Shown here: in pieces, positions 18,238 through 27,456 of the stretch
Layout of the letters: each line of letters begins with the position of its first letter
How positions within the stretch are numbered: the first letter of the stretch is position 1
Source: Solibaculum_A intestinale
Lineage (GTDB): Bacteria > Bacillota > Clostridia > Oscillospirales > Acutalibacteraceae
DNA: 64,000 nucleotides
Assembly (NCBI RefSeq): GCF_040096205.1
Contig: NZ_JBBMFD010000006.1
Coordinates: 62,001-126,000 of the forward strand
Direction of reading: 5' to 3'
Notes under the pieces: generated by a model
Told to the model about the DNA's origin: nothing
Databases searched by the model: none
Seen by the model: the letters and a program-made list of their open reading frames with translations, nothing else
Program-made: the position numbers and the translations under genes

Positions 18238-18274
18238 ACGAAAAAGAGCGAACCGTTTTAAAAACGGTTCGCTC
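18238..18274 (-). terminator. Terminator of rpmB
   Basis: GAGCGAACCGTTT (18246-18258) pairs with AAACGGTTCGCTC (18262-18274). Read on the minus strand it is followed by a T run. Confidence 0.85.
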
Positions 18275-18290
18275 TCAGCTGTCTGCTTTG

Positions 18291-18479
18291 TTATATCGCA
18301 CGGGTTACCTTGCCGGAACGCAAGCAACGGGTGCAGGCATAAATTCTCTTGGGACTGCCTTCGACGATTGCTTTCACGCGTTTGATATTGGGCTTCCACG
18401 TCCGATTGGAACGGCGATGGGAGTGGGAAACCTTAATTCCGAAAGATACATCCTTACCGCAGATGTCGCACTTTGCCAT
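18291..18479 (-). CDS. rpmB: 50S ribosomal protein L28
   Basis: 62 residues with the standard L28 layout. It begins AKCDICGKDVSFG and continues HSHRRSNRTWKPN, then a CTRCLRSGKV segment. The cysteine pairs CDIC and CTRC make this the zinc-ribbon version. GGAGGTG lies 7 bases before the ATG. It is a lone minus-strand gene with its own promoter and terminator. Confidence 0.97.
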   Translation of the reverse strand: MAKCDICGKDVSFGIKVSHSHRRSNRTWKPNIKRVKAIVEGSPKRIYACTRCLRSGKVTRAI

Positions 18480-18522
18480 GTGTCTGCACCTCCTTTAGAA
18501 CCTCGAGTAAGTCAACATTGCT

Positions 18523-18551
18523 ATGATAGCAGAAAATGTTACGAAAAGCAA
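18523..18551 (-). promoter_or_regulatory. Promoter of rpmB
   Basis: On the minus strand TTGCTT (18551-18546), a 17-base spacer and TATCAT (18528-18523) lie 44 bases before the start codon. The rest of the 18480-18815 gap, up to the YfhO start, shows no gene. Confidence 0.6.
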
Positions 18552-18815
18552 GCGTTTTTTTGCCAATGGACAGAGAGAAATGCATATTTTTTCTTGTCCG
18601 CCGTTCCTTTTTATGGCCCAAAGCGCATAGGGGCGGTGCCCCTGCCCATGATAACAGGAGAAAATGCGGAAACCTGTTTGACAAAATTCATGGTTTCGTT
18701 ATTGACTTGCAGGGAAGAGTATTGTAGGCTTAGAGGGAAAATTTCTCAAATTAAGCGACGGAATTTCCTGGGGAAAGCAGGGCGCCGTTTGATTTTTCGG
18801 TCAGGTGAGGAGAGC

Positions 18816-21506
18816 ATGAAACCGTTGAGACGAAAAGAAATTTGGCCGAATGCGGCTACCTATACGTTGTCTTTCCTGCTGCCCGCGGCAGTGTTGCTTG
18901 CCGCCTACGCGGTGTTCGGCGTTTTTCCCTTTGGGGAAAAGTCGGTTCTGGTCACCGACATGAGCCAGCAATATGTAGATTTCCATTCCTGGCTCTACGA
19001 TGCGGTCAAGGGTGGGGACAGCCTGTTCTTCAGCTGGAATACCGGCATGGGTATGAACCTGACGGGGATTTTCAGCTTTTACCTGGCAAGTCCCTTTTCC
19101 CTGTTGGTGCTGCTGTTTGAGCGCACTCAGGTGCAGGATGCGCTCTTTTTCATCACCCTGCTCAAGGCAGCCTGCGCGGGGCTTACCTTCAGCATATTTG
19201 CCAAACGGATCCTCGGCTTAAGGAACGCCAAAAATGTGACCTTCTCGGTGATGTACGCCGCTATGAGTTATGTGGTGGTCTATGCGCTCAACATCATGTG
19301 GCTCGACGGGGTGATTCTGCTTCCGCTGGTCGCCCTTTCCCTGCACAGTCTGATGGAGAAGAAACGGATGGCTCCTTTCACTATCTGCATGACCCTGTGC
19401 TTTTTGACCCAGTTTTACATCGGATTTATGATCGCCATTTTTTCCACTATCTATCTGGTCAGTGAACTGCTGCGCAAAAAGGGGCTGACCCTGCGGGAAT
19501 TCTGGAATCGGTTCTGGCGGTTTGCCCTGAGTGGGATTCTGGCCGCCGGGATGGCGGCCGTGCTGCTTGTCCCTACCTATCTTTCCCTTCAATACGTTTA
19601 TTACTATATTGAAACCGGCAGCGTGGGTCCTATGGTCCTCAATCCCCTGGACGTGCTGGGAAAACTGTTTTTCGGCAGTTATGACACCATTACCTACGGT
19701 CTGCCCAATCTCTTCTGCGGTATGCTGACCCTGCTTCTGCTTCCCCTCTATTTCTTAAATCGTAACATCGAAAAGCGGGACAAATGGGTATCCGCCGGCG
19801 TTCTAGCCGTGTTTTTCATCAGCATGATGGTCTGGCCTATCAACCTGTTCTGGCACGGCGGGGACGAGCCCACTTGGTTTCCCTACCGGTATACCTTCGC
19901 GGTCTGCTTTTATATGCTGCTGCTGGCCGTCAAGGCGGTTCGCAACCTGGACGGCGTTACCTGGCGGCACGTGGCCGTCAGCTTTGCCGCCCCCTCCGCC
20001 TTCGCGGCCCTCATGCTGCTTGTGACCAGCTCCGACTGGCTTTACGACACCATGGACGGGCTGGGGCTCAAAGTGCTGCTGCCCAATACCCGCACCGATG
20101 TGACTGTCAAAGTGGTGGCGGTTTCAGCGGTGCTGCTGGCTCTCTATGGAGGGGCGGTTTTGCTTATGAAATACCGGCCCCGTATGAGAAAGATGGTATG
20201 CGTGGGGCTGTGCCTGCTTGTGAGCGTGGAGATGTTTGCAAACGCAAGCGAGCTCATCCGGTCCATTGACCGGGAGCTTCCTTACGACAACCACAGCAAA
20301 TACGAAAACCATCTTCGTATTACCGGAGAAGCGGTGCAGGCAGTCAAGGAGATGGACGACGGCTGGTACCGCCTGGAAAACCACGACATGCGAAACGCCA
20401 ACGACGCGTTGTCTCTGGATTACAACGGCATCGCTCATTACAGCTCCTTTACCAATCAGAAAACCTCCCGCTTTGTCAATCACCTGGGAATGGTGTCCAA
20501 CGTCCAGAACCGGTTTTGGCGGTATTACGGGGCTTCCACGGTAACCGATTCTCTTTTCGGCGTCAAGTACGTGCTGGGAAGCGACGAACGCCGGGCGGGT
20601 TTTACTCAGCTAAAATCCCTGGAAAGCGGAAAACACGTCTATCAAAACGAAAACGCCCTGTCTTTGGGATACATGGTAGATTCCTCTTTGCAGGACTTTA
20701 CCTATGATCCGGAGGAATACGACCCCTGCAAGCTGCAAAACGAGCTGCTTTGCGCTATGACCGGTGAAAATAAGCCCGTTTACACGCGCATCCCTCTGCA
20801 GGAAGCCATCCCTTCCGACAACCTGAAGATTACCGGACAGGGAGAGTGGGACTATATTGAGTCCCAAAACGGCTATGCCGGTACCATGCGCTACCGCTTT
20901 GTCAATCCCAAATCCCAGAACCTGTGCTTTTCTATCAAGAGCGCCGGCCTTTCCGATACCTCCACGGTCTATGTAAATGGCATACCCCTCAACGGAACGG
21001 GATATGACTTTATCGGCCTGATGGACTTGGGGTATTTTGAAGCCGGAGAAGAAGTGGTCGTCAGCTTTTCCATCAATCGTTCTCCTGTTATGCTCCAGGC
21101 GCCCCTATTGTACGGCTTCGATGCCGACCGGTTCTCCGCCATGTGCGGGATGCTCAAGGGGCACCAGATGTTTGCCATCGAGGAAGGCAATTCTTCTATC
21201 AAGGGCAGGGTGGACGCAGGCGAGGGCGGCCTTCTCTTTACTTCCATTCCCGCCGACCCTGGCTTCTCGGTCACTGTGGACGGAGAACCTGCGCAGCTTG
21301 TACGGATTGCGGATGCGTTTTTGGCGGTAAATCTCACCGCCGGGGAACATGAAATAGAATTTACCTTTGTGCCGCAGGGCCTCCCACTCGGCGGGATCGT
21401 TTCCGTTGTTTCTCTGGCGGCGGGAGCCGTGATTCTTTGGTGCAACGATACCGGGCGCTTTGCGCCCGGCCGGAAACGGAGAAAACGGACCGCGAAAGGT
21501 GGTTGA
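18816..21506 (+). CDS. YfhO-family large membrane protein
   Basis: 896 residues. An N-terminal membrane part (about 15-560) has a dozen or more hydrophobic helices. It opens with a TDMSQQYVDFHSW loop after the first helix, the hallmark of YfhO/DUF6077-type GT-C glycosyltransferase-like proteins. The C-terminal part (about 565-870) is extracellular and beta-rich, followed by one last helix and a basic tail. In Bacillus and Listeria YfhO-type proteins take part in glycosylating wall or membrane polymers. That role is inferred here. The ATG at 18816 follows GTGAGGAGAG, and the in-frame upstream stretch is non-coding. Confidence 0.85.
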   Translation: MKPLRRKEIWPNAATYTLSFLLPAAVLLAAYAVFGVFPFGEKSVLVTDMSQQYVDFHSWLYDAVKGGDSLFFSWNTGMGMNLTGIFSFYLASPFSLLVLLFERTQVQDALFFITLLKAACAGLTFSIFAKRILGLRNAKNVTFSVMYAAMSYVVVYALNIMWLDGVILLPLVALSLHSLMEKKRMAPFTICMTLCFLTQFYIGFMIAIFSTIYLVSELLRKKGLTLREFWNRFWRFALSGILAAGMAAVLLVPTYLSLQYVYYYIETGSVGPMVLNPLDVLGKLFFGSYDTITYGLPNLFCGMLTLLLLPLYFLNRNIEKRDKWVSAGVLAVFFISMMVWPINLFWHGGDEPTWFPYRYTFAVCFYMLLLAVKAVRNLDGVTWRHVAVSFAAPSAFAALMLLVTSSDWLYDTMDGLGLKVLLPNTRTDVTVKVVAVSAVLLALYGGAVLLMKYRPRMRKMVCVGLCLLVSVEMFANASELIRSIDRELPYDNHSKYENHLRITGEAVQAVKEMDDGWYRLENHDMRNANDALSLDYNGIAHYSSFTNQKTSRFVNHLGMVSNVQNRFWRYYGASTVTDSLFGVKYVLGSDERRAGFTQLKSLESGKHVYQNENALSLGYMVDSSLQDFTYDPEEYDPCKLQNELLCAMTGENKPVYTRIPLQEAIPSDNLKITGQGEWDYIESQNGYAGTMRYRFVNPKSQNLCFSIKSAGLSDTSTVYVNGIPLNGTGYDFIGLMDLGYFEAGEEVVVSFSINRSPVMLQAPLLYGFDADRFSAMCGMLKGHQMFAIEEGNSSIKGRVDAGEGGLLFTSIPADPGFSVTVDGEPAQLVRIADAFLAVNLTAGEHEIEFTFVPQGLPLGGIVSVVSLAAGAVILWCNDTGRFAPGRKRRKRTAKGG

Positions 21507-21570
21507 CGCTATTGGTATAGAAGCGGCACGTTTGCGTGTAAATATTATTGACTTTTTCGCGTAAAATCTC

Positions 21571-21599
21571 TTGTATTTCGTATTTGGGTGTGGTATAAT
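21571..21599 (+). promoter_or_regulatory. Promoter of the NfeD-SPFH operon
   Basis: TTGTAT at 21571-21576, 17-base spacer, TATAAT at 21594-21599, and a leader of about 80 bases. Confidence 0.75.
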
Positions 21600-21688
21600 C
21601 GTGCCATAGCGCAGAAGGCCGGGAATAAACCGGCTGCGTGAATGCATATGCATGAGAATCATCGTTCCTGGAAGGAGGGAGAGGCTGG

Positions 21689-22141
21689 ATGGATGTTTTC
21701 GCAATTGTCTGGCTGGTCGCCATTCTTGTTCTGGCCCTGGTAGAGGCGGGGACCACCCAGTTGGTCGCCATTTGGTTTGTGGTGGGCAGCGTGGGCGCGT
21801 TTGTTGCAAACCTGTTTAACACCCCGCTTTGGGTGCAGTTGATTGTGTTTGTTGCCGTATCCATTCTGTCGCTGGCTCTGACCCGGCCGTTTTTGAAAAA
21901 GTACCTGGCCGTCAAAAAGGTCAGCACCAACGCCGACCGATACGTGGGGGAGACCGCCGTGGTTACCGATGCCATTGACAATTCCCTTGCCAAAGGACAG
22001 GTGAAGGTGCTTGGCAGCATTTGGACTGCCCGGTCCGCCGACGGCTCGGCCATCGCCGAGGGAGCCAGGGTCAGGGTGGAGGCCATTGACGGGGTCAAGC
22101 TGATTGTGGTGCCGGTGGAGGACGAAGGACCGCAGAAATAA
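21689..22141 (+). CDS. NfeD-family membrane protein
   Basis: 150 residues. There are two or three membrane helices (about 3-70), then a soluble OB-fold domain (about 85-145) with the pattern VGETAVVTDAI ... GQVKVLGSIWTA, typical of short NfeD proteins. These partner with SPFH/stomatin proteins in membrane microdomains, and such a gene lies two positions downstream. GGAGGGAGAGG precedes the ATG. Confidence 0.88.
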   Translation: MDVFAIVWLVAILVLALVEAGTTQLVAIWFVVGSVGAFVANLFNTPLWVQLIVFVAVSILSLALTRPFLKKYLAVKKVSTNADRYVGETAVVTDAIDNSLAKGQVKVLGSIWTARSADGSAIAEGARVRVEAIDGVKLIVVPVEDEGPQK

Positions 22142-22210
22142 GAGGAAGATTTCTCTGGACCCGTCTGACCTGGGTCAGCTGTGGGTGCATCCCCTAAGGA
22201 GGAAGCGAAC

Positions 22211-22423
22211 ATGGGGTGGAGCATAGCGCTTGGTATCATTTGTATTCTTATCGGTCTGTTCCTGTTTTTAAAGCCTCAGTGGTTTTGGGCGGTCACGGAG
22301 CGGTGGAAATCCTACCGGGCGGAGGAACCGTCCGACTGGTACCGGATGAGCACCAAAGCGGGCGGTGTTCTCTTTATGGCTATGGGTATTGTGTTTGCTC
22401 TTCTGCCGCTGGTATTGCGGTAG
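22211..22423 (+). CDS. Small two-helix membrane protein
   Basis: 70 residues, two hydrophobic helices (about 3-20 and 48-68) and a central loop with KPQWFWAVTERWKSY and PSDWY. AAGGAGGAAG lies just before the ATG at 22211. Similar small proteins with a WKxxxxxEPS loop occur in Firmicutes, but I know no function. Its position between NfeD and the SPFH protein suggests a third member of that complex. This is inference. Confidence 0.75.
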   Translation: MGWSIALGIICILIGLFLFLKPQWFWAVTERWKSYRAEEPSDWYRMSTKAGGVLFMAMGIVFALLPLVLR

Positions 22424-22508
22424 AAAGGGCGGCTGTTTTCTCTTTGTCGCAATCAGGCCGTTTTCAAAGGACGGTCTGTAAAAAGAACGTGCAATTTAGG
22501 AGGGTATT

Positions 22509-23420
22509 ATGGATTTCGTCATTTATGTTGTCATTGCTCTTGTGGTTCTGGCGCTCATCATTCTGATTGCAAACATCAAAATTGTACCCCAGGCCAATGC
22601 CTATGTGGTGGAGCGTCTGGGCGCGTACAAATCCACATGGGGTACGGGCATTCATTGGAAGGTTCCGTTTGTGGAGCGCATTGCCAAGAAGGTTTCCCTC
22701 AAGGAGCAGGTGGTGGATTTTCCGCCCCAGCCGGTCATCACCAAGGATAACGTCACCATGCAGATCGACACGGTTATTTATTACCAGATTACCGACGCAA
22801 AGCTGTATGCTTACGGCGTGGAGCGGCCTCTTTCCGCCATTGAGAACCTGTCCGCCACCACCCTGCGTAACATCATCGGTGAAATGGAACTCGACCACAC
22901 ACTGACTTCCCGCGACGTGATCAACTCCAAGATCCGCGTCATCCTTGACGAGGCTACCGACGCCTGGGGCATCAAGGTCAACCGTGTAGAGCTCAAAAAC
23001 ATCCTCCCGCCCCGGGAGATTCAGGACGCCATGGAGAAGCAGATGAAAGCCGAGCGGGAACGCCGCGAAGCGATTCTCCGGGCGGAAGGCGAGAAGCGCA
23101 GCGAGATTCTTGTGGCTGAGGGCCACAAGGAAGCGGCCATTCTGCGGGCCGACGCAGTGAAGGAAACCAAAATCCGCGAGGCGGAGGGCGAGGCTCAGGC
23201 AATCATGAAGGTGCAGGAAGCTCTGGCCGACTCCATCAAGCTGTTAAACCAAGCGTCCCCGTCCGAGCAGGTCATCGCCATCAAGAGCCTGGAGGCTTTC
23301 GGCAAGGCGGCCGACGGTAAGGCCACTAAGATCATCATTCCGTCCCAGATCCAGGGCCTGGCGGGCCTGGTGACCTCCATTGGAGAACTGGCCAAGAATG
23401 ATGTGCAACTGAAACAATAA
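22509..23420 (+). CDS. SPFH/band 7 (stomatin-like) membrane protein
   Basis: 303 residues. One N-terminal helix (about 4-22) anchors an SPFH domain (about 25-185) with NAYVVERLGAY and the conserved ITKDNVTMQIDTVIYYQI region in outline. A long charged coiled coil follows (about 185-260), rich in Glu/Ala/Arg repeats such as EGEKRSEILVAEG. Homologues (QmcA, stomatin) form ring-shaped membrane microdomains. AGGAGGG precedes the ATG. It is co-encoded with NfeD, the usual arrangement. Confidence 0.92.
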   Translation: MDFVIYVVIALVVLALIILIANIKIVPQANAYVVERLGAYKSTWGTGIHWKVPFVERIAKKVSLKEQVVDFPPQPVITKDNVTMQIDTVIYYQITDAKLYAYGVERPLSAIENLSATTLRNIIGEMELDHTLTSRDVINSKIRVILDEATDAWGIKVNRVELKNILPPREIQDAMEKQMKAERERREAILRAEGEKRSEILVAEGHKEAAILRADAVKETKIREAEGEAQAIMKVQEALADSIKLLNQASPSEQVIAIKSLEAFGKAADGKATKIIIPSQIQGLAGLVTSIGELAKNDVQLKQ

Positions 23421-23494
23421 TGCACAAAAGAAGAAACTATTTTCGGCCCTTATGCTGATAACTACACAAAATTTACGATTCGTTGGCGGATTCC

Positions 23495-23523
23495 TTGAAT
23501 TTGGTCGAAAAATCGTATAAAAT
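23495..23523 (+). promoter_or_regulatory. Promoter upstream of purE
   Basis: TTGAAT at 23495-23500 and TAAAAT at 23518-23523 with a 17-base spacer. An overlapping TATAAA at 23516 gives a 15-base spacer. Confidence 0.55.
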
Positions 23524-23529
23524 AGCAGG

Positions 23530-23700
23530 TAGAAAACAGTGTGGGGTGGCGAAACCGTGCTCAAAAACGTTTGTTTTGTATGTGGCAGGAGACATCCCAC
23601 GGGTCGTGTGTCCATTTTTGCCGCCTCGGACAGACCATAGCGTTGGAAAGAAGATAAGGCTGCGTCGATTTTATGCGTCGCAGCCTTCCTGTTTGTTTTT
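23530..23700 (+). ncRNA. Structured RNA candidate before purE (6S-like or purine leader)
   Basis: The region has its own promoter and ends in a terminator-like hairpin (AAGGCTGCG 23656-23664, CGCAGCCTT 23679-23687, then a T-rich stretch to 23700). A rod-like fold is possible. GGTGGCGAAA (23545-23554) pairs with the TTTTTGCCGCC region (about 23615-23625). CCGTG (23555-23559) pairs with CACGG (23598-23602). Outer AAC/GTT and TGTGG/CCATA pairs close the rod. A competing hairpin pairs GGTC and TGTCC with GGACA and GACC. Size and rod shape fit 6S RNA. A purine-responsive attenuator is the alternative. I did not find the core of the classic purine riboswitch. Confidence 0.45.
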
Positions 23701-23737
23701 GAGGCGGACAGGCTTTGGAGAAAAGGAGAGAAGGACG

Positions 23738-24244
23738 ATGCAGCAAACGAAAAAGGTAGCCGTCATCATGGGAAGTGACAGCGATTTGCCGGTGGTGTCC
23801 GCCGCCGTCAAGCAGCTCAAGGAATTCGGCATCCCGGTGGAGGCCCATGTCATGTCCGCCCACCGCACCCCGGCCCAGGCGATGGCCTTCGCGTCGAACG
23901 CGAAAGACAACGGTTTCGGCGTGATTATTGCCGCGGCGGGGAAGGCCGCCCATTTGGCGGGCGTGCTGGCCGCCCATACCACCTTGCCGGTCATCGGCAT
24001 TCCGATCAAATCTTCCACGCTTGACGGGCTCGACGCGCTGCTTGCCACCGTGCAGATGCCAAGCGGTATCCCGGTGGCCACCGTCGCCATTGACGGGGCG
24101 AAGAACGCGGCCATCCTGGCCGCCCAGATACTGGCCTTGTCCGACGAAGGGGTGGCCGAAAAGCTTACCGCCATGAAGAAGGACATGACCGAAGGCGTGC
24201 TCAAAAAGGACGCGGCGCTTGAGGGAAAGCTCGCTGCCCTGTAA
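23738..24244 (+). CDS. purE: N5-carboxyaminoimidazole ribonucleotide mutase
   Basis: 168 residues of class I PurE, which converts N5-CAIR to CAIR in purine synthesis. The motif GSDSDLPV near the N-terminus and the active-site stretch SAHRTP (about 43-48) are present. So is the conserved PxIGIPIKSS-like segment, ending TVQMPSGIPVATV in outline. AAAAGGAGAGAAGG precedes the ATG at 23738, and upstream in-frame sequence is leader. It is the first gene of the purEFMNHD operon. Confidence 0.95.
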   Translation: MQQTKKVAVIMGSDSDLPVVSAAVKQLKEFGIPVEAHVMSAHRTPAQAMAFASNAKDNGFGVIIAAAGKAAHLAGVLAAHTTLPVIGIPIKSSTLDGLDALLATVQMPSGIPVATVAIDGAKNAAILAAQILALSDEGVAEKLTAMKKDMTEGVLKKDAALEGKLAAL

Positions 24245-24297
24245 GCCGGATGCGGGAACGTAAGAAACCCAGGACGAAACGGATAAGGAGTGTTAGC

Positions 24298-25716
24298 ATG
24301 GCGCACAAGCCTCACGAAGAATGCGGACTATTTGGGATTTACAACAAAGACGGATTGCAGGTGGCGGAGGAGACCTATCTGGCCCTCTATGCCTTGCAGC
24401 ACCGGGGCCAGGAAAGCGCGGGCATTGCGGTCAACGACGGCGGCGTCATCACCGTCCATAAGGACATGGGGCTCGTGCCCGACGTGTTCGACGAAAAGAC
24501 CATCAAGAAGCTGGGAAGCGGGCAGCTGGCCATCGGCCACGTGCGCTATTCCCCCAGCGACAAGCTGGAGAGGGCGAACTCTCAGCCGCTGGTGATGCGC
24601 TATGTCAAGGGGACCCTTGCCATCGGCCACAACGGCAGCATTGTGAACATTCCTGAGCTCAAAAAGGAGCTGGAATACGGCGGCGCCATCTTCCAGACCT
24701 CCTGCGACGCAGAGATCATCGCCTATATCATCGCCCGGGAGCGGCTCAACGCCGGTTCCATCGAGCAGGCGCTGGTCAACACCATGAAAAAGCTCAAGGG
24801 CGCCTATTCCCTTGTCATGATGTCCCCCAAGAAGCTCATCGCCGCCAGAGATCCTCAAGGTTTCCGGCCACTGTGCATCGGCAAAATCGGGGAAAGCTAC
24901 TGCTTCGCGTCGGAGACCTGCGCACTGACCTCTCTGGGCGCCGATTATGTGCGCGATGTGGAGCCCGGTGAGGTGGTAGTGGTGGATGAAAACGGCCTTC
25001 GCAGCCTCAAAGACCACTGCGGCCAGAAGTCGTCTTTGTGTATTTTTGAGTTTGTCTATTTCGCCCGGCCCGACTCGGTTATCGACGGCCAGAGCGTGCA
25101 TTTTGCCCGCCAGAACGCGGGACGTATCCTGGCTCAGGAGCATCCAGTGGAAGCGGACCTGGTTATGGGCGTGCCCGACTCGGGGCTGGACGCGGCTCTG
25201 GGATATTCTTATGAATCGGGGATTCCCTACGGCATGGGCTTTGTGAAGAACCGGTATATAGGCCGCACCTTTATCCAGGAAACCCAGAAGCAGCGGGAGC
25301 GCTCGGTGAGCATCAAGCTGGGAGCTTTGGGCGCGGCGGTCAAGGGCAAGCGAGTGGTACTGGTGGACGATTCCATCGTCCGCGGCACTACCTGCGCGAA
25401 TATCGTAGCCAACCTGCGGGCGGCAGGCGCGAAAGAGGTACATATGCGCATCTCCTCTCCGCCTTTTATGCACCCGTGCTACTTCGGAACCGACATCAGC
25501 TCCCGGGAGCACCTGATTGCATGTAAGATGTCCATCGACGAAATTCGTGACCACATCGGCGCGGATTCCCTGGGGTACTTGAGCATCGAAGGGGTGCACG
25601 CCATCGCCAAGGAGTCGAACCTCAGTATGTGCGACGCCTGTTTCACCGGCCGGTATCCCATTGAGGTGCCCGACGAGATGCCCAAGGATAAATACGATCA
25701 GAAAATAAAGGCGTAA
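24298..25716 (+). CDS. purF: Amidophosphoribosyltransferase
   Basis: 472 residues. It catalyses the first committed step, PRPP plus glutamine to phosphoribosylamine. An eight-residue propeptide precedes the catalytic cysteine (C9 in ECGLFG), as in the Bacillus-type enzyme. The N-terminal glutaminase domain spans about 9-240. The PRPP-binding motif VVLVDDSIVRGTT lies at about 352-364. C-terminal cysteines, including CDACFTG, are consistent with the Fe-S cluster of this class. AAGGAG is placed before the ATG at 24298. Confidence 0.96.
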   Translation: MAHKPHEECGLFGIYNKDGLQVAEETYLALYALQHRGQESAGIAVNDGGVITVHKDMGLVPDVFDEKTIKKLGSGQLAIGHVRYSPSDKLERANSQPLVMRYVKGTLAIGHNGSIVNIPELKKELEYGGAIFQTSCDAEIIAYIIARERLNAGSIEQALVNTMKKLKGAYSLVMMSPKKLIAARDPQGFRPLCIGKIGESYCFASETCALTSLGADYVRDVEPGEVVVVDENGLRSLKDHCGQKSSLCIFEFVYFARPDSVIDGQSVHFARQNAGRILAQEHPVEADLVMGVPDSGLDAALGYSYESGIPYGMGFVKNRYIGRTFIQETQKQRERSVSIKLGALGAAVKGKRVVLVDDSIVRGTTCANIVANLRAAGAKEVHMRISSPPFMHPCYFGTDISSREHLIACKMSIDEIRDHIGADSLGYLSIEGVHAIAKESNLSMCDACFTGRYPIEVPDEMPKDKYDQKIKA

Positions 25717-25803
25717 GCCCAAAATAAGCGATACGGCGGCGGTTGCCGTTTGACTATGAGAGACTGGCGGCAAAGGAAGGCCGCCGGGGAAATGGTGGTA
25801 GGA

Positions 25804-26835
25804 ATGAACAGTTTTTCGGACAGCTACAAGGCGGCGGGCGTTGACGTGACCGCCGGCTACAAAGCGGTGGAATTGATGAAATCCCACGTGGCGCGCACGA
25901 AGATTCCGGGCGTGCTGTCGGGCATCGGCGGCTTCGGCGGCCTGTTTGAGCCGGATTTGAGCGGTGTAAAAAACCCGGTGCTGGTCTCCGGTACCGACGG
26001 GGTAGGCACCAAGCTGAAGATCGCGTTTTTGCTGGATAAGCACGACACCGTCGGCATCGACTGCGTGGCCATGTGCGTCAACGACGTGGTCTGCTCGGGC
26101 GCGAAGCCCCTTTTCTTCCTGGATTACATTGCCGTGGGCCGCAACGTTCCCGAACGGGTGGCGGCCATCGTCTCCGGCGTGGCGGAAGGCTGCGTGCAGG
26201 CGGGGTGCGCCCTTATCGGCGGCGAAACGGCGGAAATGCCCGGCTTTTACCCGGTGGACGAATACGATTTGGCTGGCTTCTCGGTAGGAATGGTGGACAA
26301 GGACAGGATTGTCGACGGGAGCAAGGTAAAACCTGGGGACGTGCTCATCGGCGTGTCCTCCTCGGGCGTGCATTCCAACGGCTTCTCCCTGGTGCGCAAG
26401 ATCTTCCATGTGGGCGAGCAGAACCTGAACCTGCATGTGGAGGAACTGGGCAAGACCCTGGGCGAGGAGCTGCTGACTCCCACGAAGATTTACGTCAAAC
26501 CCCTCTTAAAGCTCATGGAGGAATGCGACGTGCATGCTGTTTCTCACATCACCGGCGGCGGTTTTTATGAGAACATCCCGCGTATGCTCCGTCCCGGCCA
26601 GATGGCCCGCATTGAAAAAGCAGCCGTGCCGGTGCTGCCCATCTTCCATGTGCTCCAGCGTACCGGCGGCGTGCCTGAGCGGGACATGTTCAACACCTTC
26701 AACATGGGCGTGGGTCTGTGCATCGCCCTGCCGGCCGACGAAGCGGATAAGGCGATTTCCGTGCTCAAGGAAGCGGGCGAGAACGCCTGCGCCCTTGGCG
26801 AAGTGAAGGACGGCGAGGGTGTCGAGCTATGCTAA
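25804..26835 (+). CDS. purM: Phosphoribosylformylglycinamidine cyclo-ligase
   Basis: 343 residues. This AIR synthetase closes the imidazole ring in an ATP-dependent step. It begins NSFSDSYKAAGVDV, matching the usual N-terminus, which decides for the ATG at 25804 over in-frame starts near 25750. The glycine-rich GIGGFGGLF, the VSGTDGVGTKLK region, and GGETAEMPGFY are family signatures. It overlaps purN by seven bases. Confidence 0.95.
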   Translation: MNSFSDSYKAAGVDVTAGYKAVELMKSHVARTKIPGVLSGIGGFGGLFEPDLSGVKNPVLVSGTDGVGTKLKIAFLLDKHDTVGIDCVAMCVNDVVCSGAKPLFFLDYIAVGRNVPERVAAIVSGVAEGCVQAGCALIGGETAEMPGFYPVDEYDLAGFSVGMVDKDRIVDGSKVKPGDVLIGVSSSGVHSNGFSLVRKIFHVGEQNLNLHVEELGKTLGEELLTPTKIYVKPLLKLMEECDVHAVSHITGGGFYENIPRMLRPGQMARIEKAAVPVLPIFHVLQRTGGVPERDMFNTFNMGVGLCIALPADEADKAISVLKEAGENACALGEVKDGEGVELC

Positions 26836-27449
26836 ACATCGCGGTTTTGGTATCGGGCGGCGGCACCAATCTGCAGGCGCTTTTGGACGCCCAAGCGAGA
26901 GGCGAGATCAAAAACGGGAAGATCGTCCAGGTCATCGCCAGCCGGGAAGGCGTCTATGCCTTGGAGCGGGCGAAGAAGGCGGGGGTCCCCGCCAAAGTGG
27001 TAGCCCGCAAGGGCCGCACTCCCGAGCAGTTTGACCAGGCGCTCACCGAGGCTTTGGATGCATGCAAGGCGGACCTTGTGGTGCTGGCTGGCTTTCTCTC
27101 CATTTTAGGAAAGCGGGTCCTTTCCCGGTACAGCAACAAAATCTTAAACATCCATCCTTCTTTGATCCCCTCCTTCTGCGGGGACGGTTTTTACGGCCTG
27201 AAGGTCCACGAGGCGGTCTTGGAGAAGGGCGTAAAGGTGACCGGCGCGACGGTGCACTTTGTCAACGAAGTGACCGACGGCGGCGCCATCCTGCTCCAGC
27301 AGCCGGTAGCGGTGCTTGAGTCGGACACGCCGGAAACCCTGCAGCGGCGGGTGATGGAAGAAGCGGAATGGAAGCTGCTTCCCAAGGCGGTTTCCCTGTT
27401 CTGCGAAGGCCGGGTGGAGATCGACGGCAATCACACCAGAATTCGGTAA
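26829..27449 (+). CDS. purN: Phosphoribosylglycinamide formyltransferase
   Basis: 206 residues of the folate-dependent GAR transformylase. The N-terminal motif is VLVSGGGTNLQAL. The active site is visible as NIHPSLIPSF (Asn and His) and the downstream Asp in VTDGG. The start overlaps the purM end (translation coupling). A hairpin separates it from purH. Confidence 0.95.
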   Translation: MLNIAVLVSGGGTNLQALLDAQARGEIKNGKIVQVIASREGVYALERAKKAGVPAKVVARKGRTPEQFDQALTEALDACKADLVVLAGFLSILGKRVLSRYSNKILNIHPSLIPSFCGDGFYGLKVHEAVLEKGVKVTGATVHFVNEVTDGGAILLQQPVAVLESDTPETLQRRVMEEAEWKLLPKAVSLFCEGRVEIDGNHTRIR

Positions 27450-27456
27450 ATACATA

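Noticed and set aside
23421..23737. Classic purine (G-box) riboswitch before purE
   Set aside because: The conserved junction bases and paired loops of that family were not found, so only a generic structured RNA is reported.
24328..26436. A 702-codon open frame on the minus strand opposite purF and purM
   Set aside because: It is the complement of two well-supported enzymes, has no ribosome binding site or recognisable domain, and follows from GC-rich codon use.
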